Origin: an uncultured delta proteobacterium
Lineage (GTDB): Bacteria > Myxococcota > Myxococcia > Myxococcales > 40CM-4-68-19
NCBI GenBank assembly: GCA_903911145.1
Contig: CAIWCD010000013.1
Span: forward strand, 372,001 to 436,000
DNA: 64,000 nt
Direction of reading: 5' to 3'
Part shown: positions 44,388 to 54,168 of the stretch, in pieces
Numbering within the stretch: the first letter of the stretch is position 1
Layout: each line of letters opens with the position of its first letter
The notes under the pieces: generated by a model
Database searches by the model: none
Seen by the model: only the letters and a program-made list of their open reading frames with translations
Told to the model about the DNA's origin: nothing
Translations under genes and position numbers: made by a program

Positions 44388-45917
44388 TGTGGCGGCGACG
44401 ATCTCGTCGAGCGCCGCGCTGACGGCCGAGATGTCCTTGTGCAGCTCGCGATCCTCGTCCATGTGCGGGACGTGCTTGCGCAGCGCCGCATGGGCCGCGC
44501 AAACACCCTCGCCAGCCTGCAGCGGCGCGCGCGCATCGAGCGCCTGCGCGGCGACGAGCAGCTCGATCGCGACCACCGTGCGCGCGTTCTCCACCACCGT
44601 GCGCGCCTTGAGCGCCGCGGCCATGCCCATGCTGACGTGATCCTCGCGGCCCGCCGAACTGGGAATGGTGTCAACGCAGGCCGGATGCGCGTAGATCTTG
44701 CTCTCGCTCGCCAGCGCCGCCGACGTCACCTGCGCGATCATGAAGCCCGAGTTGAGGCCCGAGTTCTGCGTGAGAAACGCGTGCAGCCCCGAGAGCGCGG
44801 GATTGACCAACTGCTCGACGCGCCGCTCGCTGATGGTCTGCAGTTGCGTGAGCGCGATGGCGAGAAAATCGAGCGCCTGGGAAATCGGCTGGCCGTGAAA
44901 ATTCCCGCCGCTGACGATCAGCTCCTCGGGGAGATCGTCGTGACCGTGCCCGCGCGCGAAGACGAGCGGATTGTCGGTGGCCGCGTTGAGCTCGATGGAG
45001 AGCGTCTCGCGCACAAACCGCAGACTGTCGCGGACAGCGCCGTGGACTTGCGGTGCGCAGCGCAGCGAGTAGGGATCCTGCACCTTCTCGCAGGAGTGGC
45101 CCTGGTGGCTCGCGTTGATCTCGCTGTTCGCGAGCAGCTTGCGCAGATGAGCCGCGACCTCGCTCTGGCCGCGGTGCCCGCGCACGCGATGGATTGCGGG
45201 GAGAAACGGCTTGTGCGAGCCCATCAGCGCCTCGATGGTCATCGCCGCGGCGACGTCGGCGGCCTCGGCGATGAGCTCGGCCTCGACGAGCGCCAGCCCG
45301 CCCACCGCCTGCATCGCCTGCGTTCCATTGACGAGGGCGAGTCCCTCCTTCGCTTCAAGAACGAGCGGCGAAAGCCCCGCGCCAGAAAGAGCCGCAGCAC
45401 CGCTCATCCGCGCCCCGCCTGGTCCAGCGAACGCTTCGCCCTCGCCGATCAGCACCAGCGCCAGATGCGCGAGCGGTGCAAGATCTCCGCTCGCCCCCAC
45501 GGAGCCCTTCTCCGGCACAACCGGCAGCACCGAGCGCCGATAGAGTTCGAGGAGCAGATCGAGCACCTCTTCGCGCACGCCCGACAGCCCGCGCGAAAGA
45601 ACGTTGGCGCGCAGCACGATCAGCGCCCGCACCTCACGCTGGCTCATCGGGCGTCCCGTCCCCGCCGCGTGGCTGAGGATGAGATTGCGCTGCAGACGCC
45701 GCAGCTCATTCTTCGGAATCGACACCTCCGCGAGCGTGCCGAAGCCGGTGTTGATGCCGTAGGTGGGCACGCCGCTCTCGGCGATCCGATCGACCAGGCG
45801 TCGGGCCTCGCGCAGCCGCTCCCGCGCACCGGGCGCGATCTCAACCTGCGCGCGCCCCTCGCACGCTGCCTGCAGTTGCTCGAGCGTCAGCCGCGTTCCA
45901 TCGAGGACGATGTGCAT
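44379..45917 (-). CDS. hutH: Histidine ammonia-lyase
   Basis: A 512-residue enzyme that deaminates histidine to trans-urocanate, first step of histidine use. The Ala-Ser-Gly triad that cyclises to the MIO cofactor is in [27 protein letters not shown] with the catalytic tyrosine, [11 protein letters not shown], and [20 protein letters not shown] are all conserved. Length is standard. No other hut gene is adjacent, so urocanase and the rest must lie elsewhere or the enzyme serves another role. The ATG at 45917 has an AGAAGG site. Confidence 0.96.
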   Translation of the reverse strand: MHIVLDGTRLTLEQLQAACEGRAQVEIAPGARERLREARRLVDRIAESGVPTYGINTGFGTLAEVSIPKNELRRLQRNLILSHAAGTGRPMSQREVRALIVLRANVLSRGLSGVREEVLDLLLELYRRSVLPVVPEKGSVGASGDLAPLAHLALVLIGEGEAFAGPGGARMSGAAALSGAGLSPLVLEAKEGLALVNGTQAMQAVGGLALVEAELIAEAADVAAAMTIEALMGSHKPFLPAIHRVRGHRGQSEVAAHLRKLLANSEINASHQGHSCEKVQDPYSLRCAPQVHGAVRDSLRFVRETLSIELNAATDNPLVFARGHGHDDLPEELIVSGGNFHGQPISQALDFLAIALTQLQTISERRVEQLVNPALSGLHAFLTQNSGLNSGFMIAQVTSAALASESKIYAHPACVDTIPSSAGREDHVSMGMAAALKARTVVENARTVVAIELLVAAQALDARAPLQAGEGVCAAHAALRKHVPHMDEDRELHKDISAVSAALDEIVAATRG

Positions 45918-46020
45918 GGCCGCGCCTTCTACATCATCTGCACCAAAGGTTGCGATTGGCGGTGGCAAAGATCGGGATGCCTGTACTACTGTGCGCGCCG
46001 TCTCTTTCTAGGAGTCGTTC

Positions 46021-47031
46021 ATGCGGGCGTCTTTCACGCTGCTGGCTGGTGCCGTTGCGACAGTCGCATCACTCTGTTTCGCCCCCGCCGCGCGCGCCGA
46101 TGACACCGCCGCGCCGGTCATCGTCTACACGCCGCCGCCCTCGGGTAGCCTGCCGAAGGCCGCGTTCACCGTCACGGCGAAGATCACCGACGAGAGCAAG
46201 TTCTTCCCACAGGTCTTCTTCCGCCAGGGCTCCGGGAAGTTCGAGAAGGCTCTCGACATGAAGAAGACCAAGAGCGGCAAGGACACGTATGAGGCGACCA
46301 TCCCGTACAAGGGTGATCAGCTCGAGTTCTACATCGAGGCATACGACGAGTTCGGCAACGGCCCAGCGCGCGCGGGAGATCCCGAGGGTCCGTTCAAGCT
46401 GACGCTCGGAGAGACCGCACCGCCGCCTCCTCCGCAGGTCGTCACGAAGCCGACGTCGGGAAACAACGGCGGCTCGACCGGTCCCGTCGCACCTGGCCCG
46501 TCGACCAAGCCGGGCAACGGCGGCGCGGTCGCCTCCTCGAGCAGCGGGCGCACCTGGACATGGGTCGTCGGCGGCGTTGGACTCGGACTTCTCACCGGCG
46601 GGCTCGTCGCCGGACTCGCGGTCAAGTCGGCCGACGATGCCTACAAGCAGGCGCTCGCGGGCTCGGGCAGCAGCGGCGGCTCGTCGCAAGTGACCAACCC
46701 CTCGGCACTGCAGGCGCAGTACGACGCCAATGCCTCGCTCGGCACCAAGGCGACGATCCTCACCATCAGCGGCGCGGTGCTGCTCGCGGGCGGCGTTGCG
46801 CTCTTCTTCGTCGAGCCGATGCTCAACGGTGACAGCGCGTCTGACAGCGGCGCAAAGAACAAGAGCAGTACGACCAAGCCCGGCAAGCCGAAGCACAGCG
46901 ATGACGACAGCGGCTTCAGCGGCGAGAACGACACGGTTCCCGCGGCACCGCTGCCTGCAGTCTCGAACCTCTCGGTCGGCGCCGCGCCTGTGCAGGGCGG
47001 AGCAGCGTTCGCTCTCGCCGGCCACTTTTAA
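46021..47031 (+). CDS. Secreted/membrane protein with N-terminal beta domain and two transmembrane helices
   Basis: A 336-residue protein: signal peptide (about 1-26, ending AARA), an Ig-like beta domain (about 30-130; [20 protein letters not shown], later [18 protein letters not shown]), a Pro/Gly linker, and two transmembrane segments (about 182-202 and 243-262) around a Gly/Ser loop, then a Lys/Ser/Asp-rich tail. This plan recurs in myxobacterial envelope proteins of unknown role. TAGGAG precedes the ATG. lysC starts 7 nt after its stop. Confidence 0.7.
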   Translation: MRASFTLLAGAVATVASLCFAPAARADDTAAPVIVYTPPPSGSLPKAAFTVTAKITDESKFFPQVFFRQGSGKFEKALDMKKTKSGKDTYEATIPYKGDQLEFYIEAYDEFGNGPARAGDPEGPFKLTLGETAPPPPPQVVTKPTSGNNGGSTGPVAPGPSTKPGNGGAVASSSSGRTWTWVVGGVGLGLLTGGLVAGLAVKSADDAYKQALAGSGSSGGSSQVTNPSALQAQYDANASLGTKATILTISGAVLLAGGVALFFVEPMLNGDSASDSGAKNKSSTTKPGKPKHSDDDSGFSGENDTVPAAPLPAVSNLSVGAAPVQGGAAFALAGHF

Positions 47032-47038
47032 TCCGCAC

Positions 47039-48271
47039 GTGGCACTGATCGTCCAGAAGTACGGCGGCACGTCCGTCGGTGATCTCGATCGCATGCGCAA
47101 CGTCGCTCGCCGGGCGCTCGCTGCACGTGCGGCCGGGCATGATGTCGTCGTGGTCGTCTCGGCGATGTCGGGCGAGACCAACCGGCTCCTCAAGCTGACC
47201 AATGGGATTTCCGCGCGCCCGGATCAACGCGAACAGGACGTCGTCGTCTCGACCGGCGAGCAGGTCGCTGTCGGCCTCGTCGCGCTGGCGATCCAGGCGC
47301 AGAGCGGGTCATCGGCGAGCGCGCGAAGCTTCCTCGGGCATCAAGTCCGCATTCTCACCGACTCGGCCCACGCGAACGCACGCATCAAGAGCATCGACGA
47401 TTCGAAATTGCGCGAGAGCCTCGGCCGCGGCGAGATCGCGGTGGTCGCGGGCTTCCAGGGAATCGACGAGCACGGGAACATCACGACGCTCGGACGCGGC
47501 GGCAGCGACACCACCGCCGTCGCGCTCGCGGCCGCCCTCAAGGCCGACGCGTGCGAGATCTACACGGACGTCGACGGCGTCTACACCACCGATCCGAACC
47601 TCTGCAAAGGCGCGCGCAAGCTCGATCGCATCGCGTACGAGGAGATGCTCGAACTCGCCTCGCTCGGCGCCAAGGTGCTGCAGATCCGTTCGGTGGAATT
47701 CGCGATGAAGTACCAGGTCCCGCTCTGGGTGAAGTCGAGCTTCAACGACGATCCCGGCACGCTGGTCTGCAAAGAGGAGCCCGGCATGGAAGACGTCGTC
47801 GTCAGCGGCATCGCGCTTCAACGAGATGAGGCCCGCTTCGTCGCGCGCGACGTTCCGGACAGGCCAGGCCTGGCTGCGCGCATCTTTACCGCACTCGCCC
47901 AGGCGAATATCGTGGTGGACGTGATCGTGCAGACCCCCTCGCATGGCGGGCACACGGACGTCGCTTTCACCGTCGCGAAGATCGATCTCGACCGGGCGCG
48001 AGAGATGATGGCGCCGCTCGCGAAGGAGCTCGGCATCGGCGCGATCGAAGTCGAGAACGACATCGCGAAGGTGAGCATCGTCGGCGTCGGCATGCGCAAC
48101 CACGCAGGCGTCGCGAGCAAGATGTTCCAGACGCTCGCAGATGAGGGCGTGAACATCCGCGTCATCTCCACATCGGAGATCAAGATCACCTGCCTCATCG
48201 ACGAAAAGTACGCGGAGCTCGCCGTGCGCTCGCTGCACGCGGCCTTCGGGCTCGACCAGAAGCGCGGATAG
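47039..48271 (+). CDS. lysC: Aspartate kinase
   Basis: A 410-residue enzyme that phosphorylates aspartate, first step towards lysine, threonine and methionine. The kinase core begins [20 protein letters not shown] and includes [20 protein letters not shown] and [20 protein letters not shown]. Two ACT domains at the C-terminus (about 265-405) give feedback control. The start is GTG at 47039, where the conserved sequence begins; longer upstream frames run through the preceding gene. It follows that gene by 7 nt, so they may share a transcript. Confidence 0.96.
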   Translation: MALIVQKYGGTSVGDLDRMRNVARRALAARAAGHDVVVVVSAMSGETNRLLKLTNGISARPDQREQDVVVSTGEQVAVGLVALAIQAQSGSSASARSFLGHQVRILTDSAHANARIKSIDDSKLRESLGRGEIAVVAGFQGIDEHGNITTLGRGGSDTTAVALAAALKADACEIYTDVDGVYTTDPNLCKGARKLDRIAYEEMLELASLGAKVLQIRSVEFAMKYQVPLWVKSSFNDDPGTLVCKEEPGMEDVVVSGIALQRDEARFVARDVPDRPGLAARIFTALAQANIVVDVIVQTPSHGGHTDVAFTVAKIDLDRAREMMAPLAKELGIGAIEVENDIAKVSIVGVGMRNHAGVASKMFQTLADEGVNIRVISTSEIKITCLIDEKYAELAVRSLHAAFGLDQKRG

Positions 48272-48308
48272 TTCGCAGCGTCCTTCAAGCGCACTGTCAG
48301 GAGCCCCC

Positions 48309-49514
48309 GTGCTGATCCGCTGCGACAAGTGCCTCGCCCAGTTCTCGCTGCAGGACGGCGTCGTGCGTGGAGCGCGAGGGGAGATCCCCGCGACGTTTGC
48401 CGTCGAGTGCGGCCGCTGCGGCGCGACGTTTCAGGCCACAACGGCGGCGAGCGGCAACTCGGTTCCGCCCAGCCGCAGGACGCCAGCGCCGACGCCCTCG
48501 AAGTCGCGGGCAGCCACCAGCCGCGCCAGCGAAGCGAACGATGCCGCTGGCAGCGCACCCACGAGCGCGACGCTCGCGCGCACGCTCAAGCCCAAGCGCC
48601 CCGACGAGAGCGCCGATGACGATCCCTACACACGCGCGATGAGCGAACGCGCGGCGCGGCGCAAGAAGGTCATCGCAGGAGTCGTGGTTCTCGCCGTCAT
48701 CGCCAGCGCGTGGCTCGCTGTGCCACTGCTGCGCAAGCGATTCGGCGGCATTCCTGCGGCCGCGCAGACGAAGCTCGCCAAGGCGCAGGAGAAGTTGCTC
48801 CTCGATGATGCCGCGAGCCTCGAAGCCGCGGCGGATCTCGATCAGCAGGCAGCCCGTCTCGCGCCCGGGGAAGCCCGTCCTGAGGGCGAACGCGCATTCG
48901 CGCTGATGCTCCTGGCTGGAGCACACAAGGATCTCGCCGACCGCGCCGAGAGCCGCGCCAAAAAGATCGCCGATGCGATCGTCAAGCAGCAAGCGGAGAA
49001 GGCCGACGGCTGGGAGAAAAGGGTCGCGGCGCTCATCGACCAGACCAAGCAACTCGACAGCCAGCGCGAACCGCACGTGCGCGACGCGAATCGGCTTGAG
49101 CAGCAGGGGCTCTCCGCCGCGAAGGCCGCGCTCGAGGAAGATCCGGACGAGCCGGCGGCTCTTCGCGCGATGGGCCTCTATAGCGCATACGGAGACGCGG
49201 CCGAGCGTGGCGCGCGGTTCGTCGACAAGGCCGCGCATGCGAATCCAACGGATGGGCTGACGAACTACGTCCGCGCGCAGCTCTGGCTCTGCGGGAGCCC
49301 ATCGAAAGAGAAGCAGGAGCAAGGCCTCGCCCAGCTCGCCCTCGCGCGCGAGGCCCAGCCTCACCTGCTGCGCGCGCTCTACGACTCCGCCGCGATCGAG
49401 GTCGAACGCCAGCAGTTCGGCCCCGCGCGAGAGAAACTCGACAAGCTGCTCGCGGCGAATCCTGCGCACGAGCGCGCCCAGGCTCTGCGCGCGCTGATCG
49501 CCGCCGCTCCCTGA
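48309..49514 (+). CDS. Zinc-ribbon membrane protein with TPR-like periplasmic domain
   Basis: A 401-residue protein. An MJ0042-like zinc ribbon opens it (IRCDKCLAQFSL with CxxC, then CGRCGATFQ with the second CxxC), followed by a low-complexity linker, one transmembrane helix (about 121-141, IAGVVVLAVIASAWLAVPLL) and a C-terminal helical domain with TPR-like repeats (e.g. FGPAREKLDKLLAANPAHER). Zinc-ribbon-TM-TPR proteins are common in Myxococcota; function unknown. It starts with GTG 37 nt after lysC. Confidence 0.75.
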   Translation: MLIRCDKCLAQFSLQDGVVRGARGEIPATFAVECGRCGATFQATTAASGNSVPPSRRTPAPTPSKSRAATSRASEANDAAGSAPTSATLARTLKPKRPDESADDDPYTRAMSERAARRKKVIAGVVVLAVIASAWLAVPLLRKRFGGIPAAAQTKLAKAQEKLLLDDAASLEAAADLDQQAARLAPGEARPEGERAFALMLLAGAHKDLADRAESRAKKIADAIVKQQAEKADGWEKRVAALIDQTKQLDSQREPHVRDANRLEQQGLSAAKAALEEDPDEPAALRAMGLYSAYGDAAERGARFVDKAAHANPTDGLTNYVRAQLWLCGSPSKEKQEQGLAQLALAREAQPHLLRALYDSAAIEVERQQFGPAREKLDKLLAANPAHERAQALRALIAAAP

Positions 49515-49627
49515 CTCAGCGCTACGCCTTGATGGGCTAAGACTCGTGCGCAACCGCGGATACGCCTGCCCGCAGTGCGCGCAGAGGCTCGGCCCGCTCA
49601 AATCCGACGATCGCGCTCAAGCGCGGA

Positions 49628-49664
49628 CAAAAAAGAAGGCCCGGCTGTCTCACACAGCCGGGCC
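49628..49664 (-). terminator. Intrinsic terminator of the tRNA-Gln/tRNA-Glu operon
   Basis: On the minus strand an 11-bp GC-rich stem (GGCCCGGCTGT/ACAGCCGGGCC, 49654-49664 and 49638-49648) with a 5-nt loop begins 6 nt after the CCA end of tRNA-Glu and is followed by TTCTTTTTTG. This is a textbook rho-independent terminator. Confidence 0.9.
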
Positions 49665-49669
49665 CGAGA

Positions 49670-49745
49670 TGGTGACCCCAACGGGATTCGAACCCATGTT
49701 TGAGGCGTGAGAGGCCTCCGTCCTAGGCCACTAGACGATGGGGCC
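49670..49745 (-). tRNA. tRNA-Glu (anticodon CTC)
   Basis: A complete 76-nt tRNA with CCA encoded. The acceptor stem is GGCCCCA/TGGGGTC, the anticodon loop CTCTCAC gives anticodon CTC (reads GAG), and the T-arm holds GGTTCGAATCC. It lies 63 nt after tRNA-Gln and 6 nt before a strong terminator, so the two tRNAs form one operon. Confidence 0.95.
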
Positions 49746-49808
49746 AACTTTGCGCAACGTAGTCTTCACTTCTTCTTTCCCGCACCTCTGACAGGCGGGA
49801 CCAGCAGG

Positions 49809-49882
49809 TGGTTGGGGGACTAGGATTCGAACCTAGATAGTAGGAGTCAGAGTCCTACGTCCTGCCGTTAGACGATCCCCCA
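49809..49882 (-). tRNA. tRNA-Gln (anticodon CTG)
   Basis: A complete 74-nt tRNA with CCA encoded. Acceptor stem TGGGGGA/TCCCCCA, anticodon loop CTCTGAC with anticodon CTG (reads CAG), T-arm GGTTCGAATCC. It is the first gene of the tRNA pair. Confidence 0.95.
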
Positions 49883-49900
49883 GCAATTTCGGGGAGGCGC

Positions 49901-49930
49901 TAGGTAGCTCAACCCGCGCTGCGATGTCAA
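49901..49930 (-). promoter_or_regulatory. Promoter of the tRNA-Gln/tRNA-Glu operon
   Basis: On the minus strand a perfect TTGACA (49925-49930) and TACCTA (49901-49906) are 18 nt apart, and the -10 box ends 18 nt before the mature tRNA-Gln 5' end, leaving a short leader. The -10 match is weak but position and -35 are good. Confidence 0.55.
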
Positions 49931-50062
49931 GTGGAACATCTTGTTCTCTCCGAATACCGCGCACCGTTGTCGCGGCTGCTCTCGTCCATATCAAAGGAAA
50001 CTCGTTGCCCGCGTGGATGCGATCGGACTTGTCGGCCGAGCGCTGCTGCCACTGGACGAGAA

Positions 50063-50866
50063 TCAACTCTGGACCGCGCCCAGCCTGGTCCGGGCGCGCA
50101 GAGCGAGCGTCACCGCGCAGGAGAGAAAGAGCGCAGACCAGAACCCGACCTCGACCGGGGTCCGCCACCCGCGACGAGGAGAGACACCGTCCTCGAGCAC
50201 CCAGATGTCTCCCGTGCGCGAGAGCTCGGAGGCATCGGTGAACTGCCGGCGGATCGTGTCCCATTTGCTGCCCGCTTCCGCTCGGACGAGCCGTCCATCG
50301 CCCGCGTAGCGGAAGCCGAAACCGCGCAGCGACTCGTCTGGTGCCCGCGCGCGATCGACGAGGATGCGCGAGGCCATCAGCGGAAACAGCTCGTGCTCGC
50401 TGAACATGCTCGAGTAGTGCCCGCGCGTGGGCGACGCGATTCCCTCGACACGGGCGAACGCGCCGTCTCGCGCCTGGTCGAGCTGGTAGCCACCGACATG
50501 CCCGAGGTCGATCGGCGTCGCGCTCGAGGTCCAGTAACGAATCTCGGGAAGCAGCGAGCCCACCGACCAGGCCGCCAGCAGCATCACGCCCGCAAGGCCC
50601 CACGCGCTCAGCAGATGGCGCGTCTTCTGTTCGCGCGCGCTGACCGCGTAGCCGCGCCGCCGCGCCAGCCGCTGCCCGAGCGCCGTCCGCTTGAGCTCCT
50701 CGATACTCAGTTCGTCGTCCGCGAGCCCGTCGCGCGAGGCGTCCGCATTCGCCCCAGCGCTCGTCGCCGCCGAACCCGAAGCAACGACCGCGGGCGCCTC
50801 CCCGTCGTGGAATCGGCGAGCCAGCTCATCGAGATCGTGATCGCTCTGCGGCTTCGCGTCGGCCAT
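50063..50866 (-). CDS. Membrane protein with two transmembrane helices, unknown
   Basis: A 267-residue protein with a charged cytoplasmic N-terminus (about 1-85; a segment DDELSIEELKRTALGQRLAR), a transmembrane helix (about 90-110, AWGLAGVMLLAAWSVGSLLP), a periplasmic domain of about 125 residues, and a second helix near the C-terminus (VGFWSALFLSCAVTLALRAR). No family recognised. The ATG at 50866 has GAGGAA upstream and is better than one at 50917. Confidence 0.65.
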   Translation of the reverse strand: MADAKPQSDHDLDELARRFHDGEAPAVVASGSAATSAGANADASRDGLADDELSIEELKRTALGQRLARRRGYAVSAREQKTRHLLSAWGLAGVMLLAAWSVGSLLPEIRYWTSSATPIDLGHVGGYQLDQARDGAFARVEGIASPTRGHYSSMFSEHELFPLMASRILVDRARAPDESLRGFGFRYAGDGRLVRAEAGSKWDTIRRQFTDASELSRTGDIWVLEDGVSPRRGWRTPVEVGFWSALFLSCAVTLALRARTRLGAVQS

Positions 50867-50959
50867 GAAAGTTCCTCTACCGCCGAAATGAAACGGGCGC
50901 GAACCATAGAGGTTCACGCCCGCGATACTGAGTAGACTACATCCAAAATCTCGATGGAC

Positions 50960-51448
50960 TCAGCAGTTGAAGATCGACTTGAGGTCCGACTCGATCGCAT
51001 CCTCGTTCACGCCCTTCGCGAGCGACAGCTCCTTGATGAGGAGGTTGCGCGCGGTGTCGAGCATCTTGCGCTCGCCGAACGAGAGGTCCTTGTCGAACTT
51101 GAGCAGGTAGAGGTCGCGCAGCACCTCCGCGATCTCGAACACGGAGCCGGTCTTGATCTTCTCCATGTACTCGCGGTAGCGGCGGTTCCAGGTGGCCGAG
51201 TCGACCGAGATGTCCTTCTGGCGAAGGATCCCATAGACCTTGACCACGGCCTTCTCGTCGATGAGCGAGCGGAGGCCGACAGAGCCGACCTTGTTGATGG
51301 GGATCAGGATTTTCATCCCGTTCTCCATGATCTTGAGCACATAGAACGACTGGCGCTGGCCAGCGATGTCCTTGTGCTCAATTCCCATCACTTCGCCAAC
51401 GCCCTGGCCCGGGTAAACAGCCTTGTCGCCAACGTTAAAGGTCTGCAT
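50960..51448 (-). CDS. cdnL: CdnL/CarD-type RNA polymerase-binding transcription regulator
   Basis: A 162-residue regulator that binds the RNA polymerase beta subunit and stabilises open complexes at rRNA and other promoters. The N-terminal Tudor-like RNAP-interaction domain is FNVGDKAVYPGQGVGEVMGI; the C-terminal helical domain has WNRRYREYMEKIKTGSVFEI and SFGERKMLDTARNLLIKELS, including the conserved WNRRYRE DNA-contact region. There is no AT-hook region, so it is CdnL rather than the larger M. xanthus CarD; M. xanthus CdnL is of very similar length. Its promoter seems to abut the ATG, see the separate entry. Confidence 0.93.
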   Translation of the reverse strand: MQTFNVGDKAVYPGQGVGEVMGIEHKDIAGQRQSFYVLKIMENGMKILIPINKVGSVGLRSLIDEKAVVKVYGILRQKDISVDSATWNRRYREYMEKIKTGSVFEIAEVLRDLYLLKFDKDLSFGERKMLDTARNLLIKELSLAKGVNEDAIESDLKSIFNC

Positions 51449-51455
51449 GTCTTGA

Positions 51456-51485
51456 AGAATAACACGGTGAGGCCGTATGCGTCAA
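51456..51485 (-). promoter_or_regulatory. cdnL promoter, probably giving a leaderless or near-leaderless mRNA
   Basis: On the minus strand TTGACG (51480-51485) and TATTCT (51456-51461) are 18 nt apart. Only 7 nt (TCAAGAC) separate the -10 box from the cdnL ATG, so transcription would start at or within a base or two of the start codon. No ribosome binding site is present there, which agrees with leaderless translation. Confidence 0.5.
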
Positions 51486-51633
51486 CTCAGTCTCTTGACG
51501 GAGCTTTCCAGCGGGGTGTAGCATTGCGGGTTCGGGGTTCGCTTTGAAGACTGCGCAGGGGGCCTGACGAGGCCTGCGCCACCAACGTTCCGCCCGCGCG
51601 CGAGACCCGCCACATCCAGCAAGGAAGTTCAAG

Positions 51634-54153
51634 ATGGGCGCGCGGCCGTTGGCGGTCGCGTCGGCGCTGTTTCTGGCCGGCGCGTGGGCGGGTCTCTGTG
51701 CGACGAATCTCTCTGCACTCGGGGTGGCCGCCGTGGCGCTCCTGCTGCTTGCGACGGCGCTCTGGCGGCTGGCGTCGCGAGAGGATGCAGGCTGGGCGCG
51801 GACCGTAGCGTCTCTCGCCCTCGCGTTCGCGCTGGGGCTTGCGCGCGGAGCTGCTGCGCCCCGTGCTGCCGACGACCCGTCGCTCTTCGCCTGGCTCGAC
51901 GACACGCGCGCGGCGCAGAGCGGTCGCGAGCCGCTCTCGATAGAGGGGCTCATCGAAGAGAGCACGTTCGTCCCCGAGGGCGCGCGGCTCGACGTTCTCA
52001 TCGAGCGGCGGGAGACAAACCCAGGAAGCGCGCTGACGCAGGCTGCGCCTGGGCTGCGTGCGATTCTGTCGGGGCCGCGCTCGTTGCACCGAGGGGATCG
52101 CGTGCGCGTGCTCGCCCGCCTGCATCGGCCCGAGCCGCAGCGGAATCCAGGCGGTCGCGACCTGCGCACGGAGTTGCGGCACCGGGGAATCGCGCTGGTC
52201 GGTTCGCTTGACGCGAATGGAATCGAGGTGCTCGCGCCCGGTCCCCTTCTCTGGCGAATGCTCGATGAGTTACGCGATTACTTTGCGAAGCGATGCGCAG
52301 AGATCTGCACGTCGCCGCAGCGAGCAGCGCTGGTGTCCTCGCTGGGAGTGGGCGATCGCGCCGGCCTTGATGTCGTGACCGAAGAGGCGCTCGTCGACAG
52401 CGGACTCATCCACCTGCTCTCGTCCTCGGGCCTGCACCTCGCGGTCGCGACCGTGCTCGCGGCGAGTCTCCTGCGCGCGCTGCTCCTGAAGTTCGCATGG
52501 GCACGTCGGCGCAGAGCGTCGTCGCTCGCCGCGCTTCTCGCGCTCCCCTTCATCGCCGCGCAGATTCTCCTCCTCGGCGCACCATGGCCTGCCCTGCGCG
52601 CGGGACTTGCGGCGGCGCTGGCGCTCACCGCACCCCTGCTGTCCCGGCGGTTCGATTCGCTGACCGGCCTGCTGCTCGGAATCTGTCTCTGCGGTGCTCT
52701 CGAACCTGCCTCGGTCGAGGGACTGCCCCTCTTGCTCTCGTTCACCGGCGTACTCGGGCTCATCCTCCTCGCCCCACGGTTGCGCGAAATGATTCCACTT
52801 CGCAGACCACCGCCGGGAGCGACTCTGCGCGCCCATCCGATCGCTGTCGCGCGAGAGGAGTTCATCCGACTCGCCTGCGCGAGTGCCGCGGCGACGCTCT
52901 GCACCGCGCCCATCATGGCCGCCTCGTTCCACCGGGTCTCGCTGATCGCCGCGCTCGCGAACGCCGTCGGCCTCTGGCCCGGGCTCTGTGCTCTGCCCCT
53001 CGCGTCTCTCGCGGTTCCGCTGGAGAGCCTCGGTCACGCGCTCAACCTGCCGCTCGCCCTTCCGCTGGTCTGGGCCGCCGATGGCCTCGCTGGCCTTGTG
53101 CTCTTCTTCGCGCGCGCCTTCGCCTCGCTGCCTGTTGCGGCGATTGCGCTGCCCGCGCCCGGCATCGTCGTGAGTGGCCTCTGGATCCTCGCGCTCGCAC
53201 TGCTCGCTGGTCTCCCGGCGCCATGGGCGGTAACCGCAAACCCGCTCTCCGCCCGCCCGCGAACGCTCGCCCTTCGCGCCGCCGTCCCTCTCGCTCTCCT
53301 TGCGTGCGTGGTCTTCGCGAGGCATGCGGCAGCGCAAGCGGAGGGGCGCCTTGATGCGATCTTCCTCTCAGTCGGCGAGGGGGACGCCACGATCGTCCGC
53401 TTCCCCGACGGCAGCGCGATGCTCGTCGACGGAGGCGGGGACTTGCGCGACCTGCCAGCGCCCGAGGGGCTCGCGCGAATTGATCCGGGCAGCCGCGACG
53501 TCGTTCCCGCACTCTCCGAGTTGGGGATCTCCCGGCTCGATGTGATCGTGCTCTCGCATCCGCATCCCGATCACGCCGGTGGCCTCTTCTCTGTTCTGCG
53601 CGCGATGCCGGTGGGCGAACTCTGGCTGACCGGCGAGCCTGGCCCGCTTGACATCGGCGGCAGACTCGCGCGCGCAGCGAACGAACGAGGAGTCCCCGTG
53701 CGCACGCCCAGGCCAGGAGAAGTCTGGACGAGATCAGACGCGCGGGTCGAAGTGCTCGCGCCCGATCCTGGTTGGCGCACGGAGAGGAGCACGAATGACA
53801 ACTCGCTCGTGCTGCGCGTCGTCCACGGAGAGACTGCGCTGCTGCTCGCGGGAGACGTGGAAGCGCTCGCCGAAGCGCAGCTTGCACAGGGGACAAGGCC
53901 GCTGCACGCGCAGCTGCTCAAAGCCGGTCACCACGGCAGCCGTACGTCCAGCACCGACGCATTCCTGCGCGCTGTTGCACCCGCGACTGTCGTCTTCTCG
54001 ATGGGAACGCAGAACCCGTTCGGCTTCCCGCACCCGGACGTGGTCGCGCGCGCAGAGGCGCTGGGGGCGCGGACGATGAGAACCGATCAGGGAGCCGTGA
54101 TCGCGGAGAGCGACGGCCGGGTGCTTCGCGTCCACTCGTTCGCGCTGCCGTGA
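51634..54153 (+). CDS. comEC: DNA uptake channel ComEC/Rec2
   Basis: An 839-residue polytopic protein that carries single-stranded DNA across the inner membrane in natural transformation. N-terminal helices and an OB-like domain (about 40-200) precede the competence domain with many helices (LLSSSGLHLAVATVLAASLL is the diagnostic segment), and a C-terminal metallo-beta-lactamase domain (about 575-839) with DVIVLSHPHPDHAGGLFSVL and LLKAGHHGSRTSSTDAFLRA. Both halves are complete, as in well-studied Gram-negative ComEC. It stands alone; no other competence gene is next to it. GGAAG precedes the ATG. Confidence 0.95.
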   Translation: MGARPLAVASALFLAGAWAGLCATNLSALGVAAVALLLLATALWRLASREDAGWARTVASLALAFALGLARGAAAPRAADDPSLFAWLDDTRAAQSGREPLSIEGLIEESTFVPEGARLDVLIERRETNPGSALTQAAPGLRAILSGPRSLHRGDRVRVLARLHRPEPQRNPGGRDLRTELRHRGIALVGSLDANGIEVLAPGPLLWRMLDELRDYFAKRCAEICTSPQRAALVSSLGVGDRAGLDVVTEEALVDSGLIHLLSSSGLHLAVATVLAASLLRALLLKFAWARRRRASSLAALLALPFIAAQILLLGAPWPALRAGLAAALALTAPLLSRRFDSLTGLLLGICLCGALEPASVEGLPLLLSFTGVLGLILLAPRLREMIPLRRPPPGATLRAHPIAVAREEFIRLACASAAATLCTAPIMAASFHRVSLIAALANAVGLWPGLCALPLASLAVPLESLGHALNLPLALPLVWAADGLAGLVLFFARAFASLPVAAIALPAPGIVVSGLWILALALLAGLPAPWAVTANPLSARPRTLALRAAVPLALLACVVFARHAAAQAEGRLDAIFLSVGEGDATIVRFPDGSAMLVDGGGDLRDLPAPEGLARIDPGSRDVVPALSELGISRLDVIVLSHPHPDHAGGLFSVLRAMPVGELWLTGEPGPLDIGGRLARAANERGVPVRTPRPGEVWTRSDARVEVLAPDPGWRTERSTNDNSLVLRVVHGETALLLAGDVEALAEAQLAQGTRPLHAQLLKAGHHGSRTSSTDAFLRAVAPATVVFSMGTQNPFGFPHPDVVARAEALGARTMRTDQGAVIAESDGRVLRVHSFALP

Positions 54154-54168
54154 ACCCGAGACGGCGCG

